DNA from: JBCCQH01 sp039024435 | Lineage (GTDB): Bacteria; Bacteroidota; Bacteroidia; J057; JADKCL01 | Length of the DNA: 31,608 nucleotides | NCBI GenBank assembly: GCA_039024435.1 | Contig: JBCCQH010000097.1 | Span: forward strand, 1 to 31,608 | Reading direction: 5' to 3' | The notes under the pieces: model-generated | What the model was told of the DNA's origin: nothing | Seen by the model: only the letters and a program-made list of their open reading frames with translations | Database searches by the model: none | Shown: piece after piece, positions 25,421 to 31,608 of the stretch | Position numbering within the stretch: the first letter of the stretch is position 1 | Layout: each line of letters begins with the position of its first letter | Position numbers and translations under genes: made by a program

Positions 25421-25463
25421 GGCCAGGGGCTGCACGTTACCCGTTGACGGGCAGCCCGGGGCC
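25421..25463 (+). promoter_or_regulatory. GC-rich hairpin between fadA and fadE
   Basis: GGGCTGC (25427-25433) pairs with GCAGCCC (25451-25457), extended outward by GGCC/GGCC with mismatches. An inner alternative CCCGT/ACGGG (25440-25451) competes. There is no T tract, so it looks like an mRNA processing or stability element or an attenuator rather than a terminator. Confidence 0.4.
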
Positions 25464-25492
25464 AGCCTTCGGACCCTAAAAACTTTACTAAG

Positions 25493-27295
25493 ATGAGTAG
25501 TACAATCAAAGAAATGACCTCAAACCTCGCCGGTGGCGAGTTTATTGTCAAGGAAACCAACCCTAACGATGTCTTCATTCCGGAGGATTGGAGCGAAGAA
25601 CAGCGCATGGTGGCCGAATCTTGCACCGATTTCTTAAAGGCCGAGGTCGCGCCGAACTTCGAGAAGATCGACTCGATGAAGCATCCCGAATTGATGCCGG
25701 AAATGCTCCGCAAATCCGCCGATTTGGGCTTGCTGGGCGCGGGCATCCCCGAGGATTACAATGGCATGGGCATGGATTTCCTGACCCAAATGCTGCTGAC
25801 CGAGCGGCTCGGCCCCGGACACTCGTTCTCGGTGGGCTTCTCGGCGCATACGGGCATCGGTACCTTACCGACCCTTTACTTCGGTACGCCCGAGCAAAAG
25901 GCGGAGTTTTTGCCCAAGCTGGCGACGGGCGAATGGCTGGCCGCATACTGCCTGACCGAGCCGGGCTCGGGTTCGGACGCGCTCGGCGCGAAGTCCACCG
26001 CGGTGCTCAGTGAAGACGGTAGCCACTACATCTTGAATGGACAAAAGATCTGGATCACCAACGGCGGTTTTGCCGATCTGTTTACCGTATTCGCTAAGAT
26101 CGACGGCAAGCACTTCACTGGTTTCCTGGTTCCGGCGGACAGCGAGGGTGTAACCCGGGGCGTGGAAGAGAAGAAAATGGGCATCAAAGGATCCTCGACC
26201 CGTGCGATCTTCTTCAACAATGTGAAGGTCCCCACGAACATGGTCCTGGGCGAGATTGGCAAGGGTCACCGCATCGCTTTTAATATTCTGAACATCGGCC
26301 GGATCAAGCTGGCGGCCGCAGCCATCGGTGGTTGCAAGGGCCTGATTGATGGTTCGGTTCAATATGCAGCGGAACGCCACCAGTTCGGTCAACCGATCGC
26401 TTCCTTTGGGGCCATCCAGTACAAGCTGGCAGAACAAGCCATTCGCACCTGGATGCTTGAGTCGGCCACCTACCGGGCCTCGGAAAACATCCAGAAAAAA
26501 GAACATGCGCTGCTCGCCGAGGGCAAATCCTACGCGGAATCCCTGCTCGGCGGCGCCGAAGAATACGCCATCGAGTGCGCCCTGCTCAAAGTGATGGGTT
26601 CGGAAGCCGTCGATTACGTCGTGGACGAAGGCGTGCAAATTTTTGGTGGAAACGGTTTTTCGGCCGATTACCCGATGGACCGTGCTTACCGCGATGCGCG
26701 CATCAACCGCATCTTTGAGGGCACCAACGAAATCAACCGCCTCCTTGGCATCGACATGATCCTCAAGCGGGGGCTGCAAGGCCGCATTGACCTGATGTCA
26801 CCGATTCAGGAAGTCATGGGTGAGCTCACCAGTATCCCAAAAATGGGCGGCAATGGTGATTCCGGACCTCTGGCCGCGGAAGCGAAGGCAATTCGCAATT
26901 TCAAAAAGGCCATCCTGATGGTGTCGGGTGCTGCGGTGCAGCAGCTCAAAGAAAAGATGCAGCACGAGCAGGAGCTCGTCATGAACCTCGCCGATATGGG
27001 CCTGCAGCTCTACGCGGCGGAGTCGGGTCTCTTGCGCGCGCAGAAACTTATCGGGCGCCACGGTGAGGCCGCAACTGCCCGCCAGATCGACATGGTGAAG
27101 GTGTTCGTTTATGATGCCGCCGCCAAGATCAACAAGGCCGGTAAAGATGCCATCAACTCCTTTGCCGAGGGTGACATGAAGCGGATGCTGCTCATGGGCC
27201 TGAAGCGCTACACGAAGGAAACCAGCGTGAATCCGAAGCAGCTGCGCCGTAACATCACGGCCGAACTGCTGGAAAAGGGCGGCTGGTGCTTCTAA
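25493..27295 (+). CDS. fadE: Acyl-CoA dehydrogenase (long/very-long-chain, FadE type)
   Basis: 600 residues. It catalyses the FAD-dependent first step of beta-oxidation, acyl-CoA to trans-2-enoyl-CoA. The flavin/substrate signature YCLTEPGSGSDALGAKSTAV is at about 152-171. The catalytic glutamate is E409 in RIFEGTNEINRLLGI, and YAAERHQFGQPIA is a typical C-domain motif. The chain has about 170 residues beyond the normal dehydrogenase core, a helical C-terminal extension also seen in VLCAD and Bacillus FadE (about 594 residues). It is the last gene of the operon, followed by a strong terminator. Electron acceptor genes (etfAB) are not in the window. Confidence 0.95.
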   Translation: MSSTIKEMTSNLAGGEFIVKETNPNDVFIPEDWSEEQRMVAESCTDFLKAEVAPNFEKIDSMKHPELMPEMLRKSADLGLLGAGIPEDYNGMGMDFLTQMLLTERLGPGHSFSVGFSAHTGIGTLPTLYFGTPEQKAEFLPKLATGEWLAAYCLTEPGSGSDALGAKSTAVLSEDGSHYILNGQKIWITNGGFADLFTVFAKIDGKHFTGFLVPADSEGVTRGVEEKKMGIKGSSTRAIFFNNVKVPTNMVLGEIGKGHRIAFNILNIGRIKLAAAAIGGCKGLIDGSVQYAAERHQFGQPIASFGAIQYKLAEQAIRTWMLESATYRASENIQKKEHALLAEGKSYAESLLGGAEEYAIECALLKVMGSEAVDYVVDEGVQIFGGNGFSADYPMDRAYRDARINRIFEGTNEINRLLGIDMILKRGLQGRIDLMSPIQEVMGELTSIPKMGGNGDSGPLAAEAKAIRNFKKAILMVSGAAVQQLKEKMQHEQELVMNLADMGLQLYAAESGLLRAQKLIGRHGEAATARQIDMVKVFVYDAAAKINKAGKDAINSFAEGDMKRMLLMGLKRYTKETSVNPKQLRRNITAELLEKGGWCF

Positions 27296-27339
27296 TTCAA
27301 TTACGGATATAGTGGGACTTCTGATCCCTTCCTGAAAAT

Positions 27340-27373
27340 GATCGGCTGCGCGAAAGCGTGGCCGATCTCTTTT
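27340..27373 (+). terminator. Terminator of the fad operon
   Basis: GATCGGC / GCCGATC forms a 7-bp stem. Inside it CGC-GAAA-GCG makes a second stem with a GNRA tetraloop, and TCTTTT follows. It lies 44 bp after fadE and just before the convergent gene ending at 27378. Confidence 0.75.
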
Positions 27374-27377
27374 GGGG

Positions 27378-28886
27378 CTATCGCATTTCGGGGATGAGCT
27401 GCTCACAGACCGCGCGCAGGGAGGTTCCGCGGATTTTGCTTTCCATCCAGATGATGATCTCGTTGCTGCCCTGGATGGGCGGAAGGGAACTGAGCTGGTC
27501 CTTGTGTTCCGCGATGCGCTGGTGGAGATCATGGCCGCTGCCATCGATGATCTGTTGCACCAGGCGGAGGAATGCCTTGGCGAAGGGACCTTCCAATGCT
27601 TGTCGCCGCAGCCAGGCCCGGGTGGCGCGCAGTTGGTATTCGGCGAAATCGTAATCCTGTTCTTCCAGGTAGATGACCAGGTTGAGCAGGCGGGCGGCGG
27701 CGCGCAGGTCGATGCGTTTTTGTTTGGAGCGTTCCTCGATGATCTGCAAGGCGAACCTCTTTGCGGGGGTAAATTCGTCCTGGAAAAAGTAAAAGACCGC
27801 GAAGTTGTAGAGGAAGGCGAGTCGGTGGGAGGGGGTGAATGATTTGGTATCGCTTTCCATCCACTCCCAGGCCTCCAGGATGGTCTCACGGGCTTCCCGC
27901 CATTTCAGGAAGTTGAGGTAGACCACGATCTGCATTTGGAAGCCGTAGTACTTGAAGCGGAATTGCAGGTCGGGCCGGGCAATGGGGAGTTGCTTGATGA
28001 TCTCAAGTTGTTTTTCCAGCAGATCGATGCGGCTGCTGTCGCGCAGGACCATGTATTGGAACAAGGTGAAGTCCTCCAGGTAGCTTTCGGGGTATTCGTT
28101 GATCCAGGTGGGACGGGCTTCCCAAAAATCCAACAGCTGGGCGTAGATCTCCACCGCTTTTTCGGAATCACCCAATTCGAAAATGCAGGTGCCCAGGGTG
28201 GCCCGGGCATTGATGCGGCTTCGAATTTCTTTGGAATTGGTGGAATCCTGGAGCAGGGGATGATCGACGATTTCCTGCAGGCGGCGATTCTTTTCCTGCG
28301 GGGAAAGGGTCTTGTTGCGGTTCAATTCTAGCGCCTGATCGCGAAGGTGCCGGGTTTCCATCTGCCGGTTCATCTGTTGGGCGATCAATTGCTGCTCCTG
28401 GAAAAGGATCTGCAGGCGTTCAGATGCATCCGGGACCTTTTGATTGATGATGAATTTGCGTTCCCATTCGATCAATTGCAGATGGTAATTGCTTTCTTCG
28501 AAGGCGCGGGCGAGCTTCTTTGCTTTCCGCAGTACTTTCTCCGCTTGGTCGTTCAGTTGCTTTTCGTAAAGGGCCCGGATTGCGCTCAGGGCGGTCGCCA
28601 GCCGGTTGCTCACTGCTGCATCGTTGCCGGGGCCACCCAGGTTTTTCAGGATCAATTCGTACAAGCGGCGCATCAAAGTTGGCAGATTCTTGCGGTGTCG
28701 GGGGCTGAGTTGCTGGACAGCGTCGTTTCCTTTGTTTTCTGATTGGCCATTCAGCAAGGCTTGAAACAGGTCCAATTGTTGATTGGAATTTCCGCGGACC
28801 TGGGATTTCAGAACGGCACGTATTCTGTTTTGCTCCTTTGCGGTCAGGCTGTCGGTCAATTCGTGCAGCTCGGAGATTTTTGACAT
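27378..28886 (-). CDS. Helical-repeat (TPR-like) protein, function unknown
   Basis: 502 residues, no signal peptide, almost all alpha-helix. The N-terminus (LTDSLTAKEQNRIRAVLKSQ) is followed by long charged helices and paired helices with TPR-like A/Y/G spacing (ARATLGTCIFELGDSEKAVE, FLYNFAVFYFFQDEFTPAKR). I recognise no catalytic motif. A scaffold or regulatory role in the cytosol is likely. It is monocistronic, convergent with the fad operon and divergent from the small protein at 29093. The upstream 200 bp is AT-rich. Confidence 0.8.
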   Translation of the reverse strand: MSKISELHELTDSLTAKEQNRIRAVLKSQVRGNSNQQLDLFQALLNGQSENKGNDAVQQLSPRHRKNLPTLMRRLYELILKNLGGPGNDAAVSNRLATALSAIRALYEKQLNDQAEKVLRKAKKLARAFEESNYHLQLIEWERKFIINQKVPDASERLQILFQEQQLIAQQMNRQMETRHLRDQALELNRNKTLSPQEKNRRLQEIVDHPLLQDSTNSKEIRSRINARATLGTCIFELGDSEKAVEIYAQLLDFWEARPTWINEYPESYLEDFTLFQYMVLRDSSRIDLLEKQLEIIKQLPIARPDLQFRFKYYGFQMQIVVYLNFLKWREARETILEAWEWMESDTKSFTPSHRLAFLYNFAVFYFFQDEFTPAKRFALQIIEERSKQKRIDLRAAARLLNLVIYLEEQDYDFAEYQLRATRAWLRRQALEGPFAKAFLRLVQQIIDGSGHDLHQRIAEHKDQLSSLPPIQGSNEIIIWMESKIRGTSLRAVCEQLIPEMR

Positions 28887-29092
28887 AGAGAAATGTAATA
28901 TTTTCCGTACAAAAAATCAGGTGTTATTGGATCACAATAAGATCAAATTCCTATTTCTGACAGAACTTGAGTACAAAATTGGCAATTACTGTGTTTCGAA
29001 AATCGGTCGGAGATGCGGACTTTTGGAACATACCAACAACGACAACGGGGCCGCAATTCATAGTCCCAGGTACTCACCCTAAAAGATCAAAA

Positions 29093-29551
29093 ATGGAAAC
29101 CAATGACCAAAGCTATTCCTTCGCTGTGCAAAGCATTACCAATGATATCAACCCCAATAACTATTCGATACATGTTAAAGTCGAAGGAATTGATGGGACA
29201 TCGAAAACATATCACATTCCTGCCGGAAGCAGTTGCAATATCCCAAGTACGCTGGGCGCACTAGGTGGAAAGGGACAGGTCGTTACACTCACCTTGGAAT
29301 TGCCCAATGGAAATCCTCCCGTAACGCTGGAATGCACTTCTGCTGATTATCCGCCGATCGTCAAGGAAAGTTCCAATTATGGAGACCGCAAAACGCTCAG
29401 GTTCATGCCACTTCCTGTTGAAGTAGACGCTATGGGAAGCAGATTCGAAGCGAGTCCCAAGCATATTGTAGCGCTCTTGCCTTGGAGCGGAGCTCAAACC
29501 AATGGGGGCATCCTGGTCATCGGGACCCTGGAAACTGGCGGAGGCAGCTAA
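29093..29551 (+). CDS. Small protein of unknown function, AT-richer DNA
   Basis: 152 residues, no signal peptide or membrane segment. I do not recognise the family. It looks beta-rich: IHVKVEGIDGTSKTYHIPAG, VVTLTLELPNGNPPVTLE, ILVIGTLETGG. Two cysteines only. ATG 29093 is preferred; the frame stays open to 28967 with no better support. The gene and its 5' region are noticeably more AT-rich than the fad operon, a possible sign of later acquisition. A second small cytosolic-looking gene follows 221 bp on, and the two may form a pair. Confidence 0.65.
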   Translation: METNDQSYSFAVQSITNDINPNNYSIHVKVEGIDGTSKTYHIPAGSSCNIPSTLGALGGKGQVVTLTLELPNGNPPVTLECTSADYPPIVKESSNYGDRKTLRFMPLPVEVDAMGSRFEASPKHIVALLPWSGAQTNGGILVIGTLETGGGS

Positions 29552-29599
29552 GCCAATTTCGGGGAGATCTAAGCCTGGCTGATCGATCCCTCGGGATTC

Positions 29600-29656
29600 A
29601 GCTCCCCATGCTCCAATCAATCCATTTGATGCCGCCTTCGGGCGGCCCAGGGAGCT
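29600..29656 (+). other. Structured spacer between the two small genes
   Basis: AGCTCCC (29600-29606) pairs with GGGAGCT (29650-29656), enclosing a 6-bp GCCGCC/GGCGGC stem (29631-29646) with a very stable TTCG tetraloop. There is no T tract. It may be an mRNA structure or weak terminator; its role is unknown. Confidence 0.4.
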
Positions 29657-29772
29657 CTATGCTTAAAAATCATCAACGCACTGTGACCATGAGGAGCCGC
29701 CACCTCACCCAAAAACGGAGCGGAAGCCGAAAAGCTGTACGAGTAGGCACCATTTTTCCAACCATCATTACC

Positions 29773-30282
29773 ATGAAAACCCAAGTCATCAACCAACACC
29801 AAGTCACCATCAACGAATTCAACTACAGCCGCATCAACTATGTCGTCAAGGACAACGGCTACCGCCTCTACGGCAACATCAGCATGACCGACAACGGCGG
29901 CTCCATTATCACGGAAGGATCCTTTTCCAAGGTCCAGGTCTGGATGGAACCCACCAAGGTGAGATTCGGCGGCGGCGCCGATCAGACGGTGGTGCTTCCC
30001 GGTCCGAACCCGATGACCATCTCCAAGCCCATCGGGCAATACCCCGAAGCGCCGATGGATGATCTGGTGATCGTCCAGTGTGAGGGAGGGGTTCCGGCCT
30101 CGGGCAGTCAAGTCAAGGCTACCTATACCGCCATGGCCATCACCGCCACTTCTGAGGCGAATGCCCAGACCATCGAACTGGATCCATTCCGGAAGGGCGT
30201 TTTCATCGCCTTCAACGACCAGCGCGGTACTTACGCTGACAACCGCGGCGAAGTCCAGGTCTACGTGAAACTGATCCCCTGA
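29773..30282 (+). CDS. Small protein with LecA-like C-terminal loop motif
   Basis: 169 residues, no signal peptide, beta-rich throughout (GYRLYGNISMTDNGGSIITE, SKVQVWMEPTKVRFGGG). The C-terminal segment FIAFNDQRGTYADNRGEVQV lines up with the end of the Pseudomonas galactophilic lectin LecA (YND-x-x-GTY-x-NN-x-G-x-x-x-V). The positions of LecA calcium/sugar residues D100, T104, N107 and N108 are D, T, D and N here. The rest of LecA does not align visibly, so a lectin or calcium-binding role is suggested, not shown. ATG 29773 is preferred over upstream in-frame codons because no protein-like sequence precedes it. A good terminator follows. Confidence 0.65.
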   Translation: MKTQVINQHQVTINEFNYSRINYVVKDNGYRLYGNISMTDNGGSIITEGSFSKVQVWMEPTKVRFGGGADQTVVLPGPNPMTISKPIGQYPEAPMDDLVIVQCEGGVPASGSQVKATYTAMAITATSEANAQTIELDPFRKGVFIAFNDQRGTYADNRGEVQVYVKLIP

Positions 30283-30332
30283 GTCAAACGAATTTCGATG
30301 TGGATCGGGGTTCGCCCCAAATAGGAATTTGC

Positions 30333-30367
30333 CAGCCGCCTCACTTTGATGAGGTGGCTGCTTTATT
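30333..30367 (+). terminator. Terminator after the LecA-like gene
   Basis: CAGCCGCCTCA / TGAGGTGGCTG is an 11-bp stem with one G-T wobble and a CTTTGA loop, followed by CTTTATT. A small GGGG-TTCG-CCCC hairpin (30307-30318) lies just before it. Confidence 0.7.
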
Positions 30368-30633
30368 GCGCCGCAGTGTGGGTGGCCGGGGCCAGTGTTG
30401 CTTGTAGCTGGGCTTGCGGACCCGTCCGCCGCATCAGGTACGCCGTGGTTCCCCGCGCCGCATCCAGTGCGTTCTCATGGAAGACGGCAAAGCCCTTCCG
30501 CTGGTACACACTGATGTTCTTTTGCGTGCAGGTCTCCAGTGAGGGGGGCATTTGTGAGTGATTTGTAGCGTGCAGGCGCCCATTGAGCATGCGTGAGCTG
30601 AGTCCTTTGCCGTGAGATTCACGGGAAAAGCAT
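30363..30633 (-). pseudogene. GNAT acetyltransferase fragment (C-terminal half)
   Basis: In one minus-strand frame this reads GKGLSSRMLNGRLHATNHSQ, then LETCTQKNISVYQRKGFAVF and LDAARGTTAYLMRRT. It matches the C-terminal half of the intact GNAT protein just upstream on the same strand (GRGLSSRMLDARLAEAARQQ, LETSTRKNVALYRRKGFAVY, TQIFMMRRT). The N-terminal half is missing: an in-frame stop lies just before the match. It is therefore a partial duplicate or decayed tandem copy, probably without function. Confidence 0.7.
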
Positions 30634-30721
30634 CAATTTTAGATCGGCCCACCGATCCAGTTCCCGAGCGGAGCGATTTGTGAGTTCGGCGTGCGAATGG
30701 GTGCCGAAGACAGCGGCCCCT

Positions 30722-31369
30722 TTACCGAGCCGAAGCGGACGCACCCGCCGACCAATTCTCACGGTCAATGCCCGGCGGGGTCCGCCGCATCATGAAGATC
30801 TGCGTCTCCGTGGCCGCATCCAGCACAAACTCGTGGTAAACCGCAAAGCCTTTCCGGCGGTAGAGGGCGACATTTTTCCGGGTGGAAGTTTCCAAGTAGA
30901 CGGGAAGTTGCTGCCGGGCGGCTTCGGCCAGGCGGGCATCGAGCATCCGGGAGCTGAGGCCCCGTCCCTGGTGCGCGGGATCAACTCCCAAAAGCCAGAG
31001 TTGGAGGAATTCCCGGTCCCGGGGATACTGACGGGCAATTTCCTTTTCGAGGCGGCCCATCTCGCGGATGCGCCGCCACCCCAAAGTGCGAACAAATTTC
31101 AGGTAAAGTGAAATAAAGCGCCAGGAAGTCGGTGGCTCCGAGCCCAGGCGCCAGATGGCCACGGCATTGTTGTCCGGACTCAGGTAGGCTTCCCGCGCGA
31201 CCAGGCCCTGCTCAAAGGCAAATTCCATGATCAGGCGGAGCCGTTTTTCCTGGCCAGGCCCCGTACCCGCCAACCAATTGGCGTGGGGATCCTCGGCAAA
31301 TGCCGCCGTCAATACCTCGACGAAGCGGGTCTTGTCGGGGCGCGTAGCACGGATGGGTTGCGGATGCAT
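30722..31369 (-). CDS. GNAT-family N-acetyltransferase
   Basis: 215 residues, cytosolic. GNAT enzymes transfer an acetyl group from acetyl-CoA to an amine; the substrate here is unknown. The acetyl-CoA pyrophosphate loop is H-Q-G-R-G-L in LWLLGVDPAHQGRGLSSRML, and the C-terminal GNAT motif is VYLETSTRKNVALYRRKGFA. The first 100 residues (LTAAFAEDPHANWLAG) fit the family. ATG 31369 is chosen because a perfect -7 element lies 17 bp ahead, excluding a longer reading to 31450. A degenerate copy of its C-terminal half lies downstream. A 6-bp hairpin at 30642-30657 lies between the two but has no T tract. Confidence 0.88.
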   Translation of the reverse strand: MHPQPIRATRPDKTRFVEVLTAAFAEDPHANWLAGTGPGQEKRLRLIMEFAFEQGLVAREAYLSPDNNAVAIWRLGSEPPTSWRFISLYLKFVRTLGWRRIREMGRLEKEIARQYPRDREFLQLWLLGVDPAHQGRGLSSRMLDARLAEAARQQLPVYLETSTRKNVALYRRKGFAVYHEFVLDAATETQIFMMRRTPPGIDRENWSAGASASAR

Positions 31370-31386
31370 AGCGAAAACATTGACCA

Positions 31387-31394
31387 CAAAAATA
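31387..31394 (-). promoter_or_regulatory. Bacteroidota -7 element for the GNAT gene
   Basis: Minus-strand TATTTTTG matches TAnnTTTG exactly. Transcription would start near 31380, about 10 nt ahead of the ATG at 31369. No clear -33 element. Confidence 0.5.
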
Positions 31395-31559
31395 AGGCAC
31401 CTCCGGCAGAGCATGCGGAAAAGGTTGCGGCCAGGCGACCTTTGGGCCACTTTGGAAAAAAATCGATCATTGGGAAAGATTTACCTAAGAGGCGGTTTAA
31501 AATTGGTTTGTGAAATTTGCTAGCGCAGATTTTTTGTCCATCGAAGCTCATTTTGGAGT

Positions 31560-31577
31560 CCATAGCCTGAGCTATGG
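31560..31577. repeat. Perfect short inverted repeat at the right edge
   Basis: CCATAGC, loop CTGA, GCTATGG: a 7-bp stem at the end of the window. There is no clear T tract. The surrounding 31451-31608 holds no gene I can support; the element may belong to a feature outside the window. Confidence 0.4.
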
Positions 31578-31608
31578 GCGAGAAAATAGCGGAAGAGGGG
31601 CAGAAAAA

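Overview
The window reads as ordinary chromosome of a Bacteroidota bacterium, most likely from the Saprospiria/Lewinella-like part of the phylum (inference). The reasons are two proteins with type IX secretion (T9SS) C-terminal sorting domains, Bacteroidota-type -7 promoter elements (TAnnTTTG) ahead of several genes, few Shine-Dalgarno sequences, a DUF4105/Lnb-type membrane protein, an M16 peptidase with a Bacteroidota-style signal peptide, and moderately GC-rich coding DNA. I see no rRNA, tRNA, CRISPR array, complete insertion sequence or phage module.

Layout. 1-2507 (minus): two tandem, paralogous, cytosolic leucine-rich-repeat (LRR) proteins; the complete one has a BRCT-like domain and a helical region between two LRR blocks. 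2748-3410 (plus): a small exported coiled-coil protein closed by a strong terminator. 3619-4104 (minus): free methionine-(R)-sulfoxide reductase. 4332-7304 (plus): a large periplasmic M16 zinc peptidase. 7305-7542: intergenic spacer with a 38-bp direct repeat bracketing a near-perfect palindrome. 7543-10177 (minus): dnaG and a conserved downstream gene; this primase has lost all four zinc ligands of its N-terminal domain. 10420-11296 (minus): an RCC1-repeat remnant and a short T9SS-exported protein. 11790-14056 (plus): an outer-membrane-barrel-like protein, a serine beta-lactamase-like lipoprotein, a terminator and a DUF5655 protein. 14181-15524 (minus): a T9SS cargo protein.

15801-17150 (plus) is an iron-sulfur pair, Mrp/ApbC plus a NifU-C scaffold, followed by a short-chain dehydrogenase and an orphan GAD-like/Tdi1-type immunity-like protein (to 18612). 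A convergent DUF4105 protein (Lnb-type lipoprotein N-acyltransferase candidate) ends at 18618. After a 638-bp non-coding spacer rich in hairpins comes the main operon, 20447-27295 (plus): a MarR-family regulator, fadN (3-hydroxyacyl-CoA dehydrogenase/enoyl-CoA hydratase), an N-acetylmuramoyl-L-alanine amidase, fadA (thiolase) and fadE (acyl-CoA dehydrogenase). The three fad enzymes cover a full beta-oxidation turn in the same N-A-E order as Bacillus fadNAE, and a perfect 14-bp palindrome upstream is a natural MarR operator candidate. The cell-wall amidase inside this operon is the oddest piece of context.

27378-31608 is accessory-looking: a helical-repeat protein (minus), two small plus-strand proteins of unknown function (the first in AT-richer DNA, the second ending in a motif like the calcium/sugar loop of LecA-type lectins), a truncated GNAT copy and an intact GNAT acetyltransferase (minus).

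The observations most worth following are the LRR-BRCT-LRR protein and its tandem paralogue, the amidase within the fad operon, the zinc-less primase, the LecA-like pair, and the repeat/palindrome spacers.
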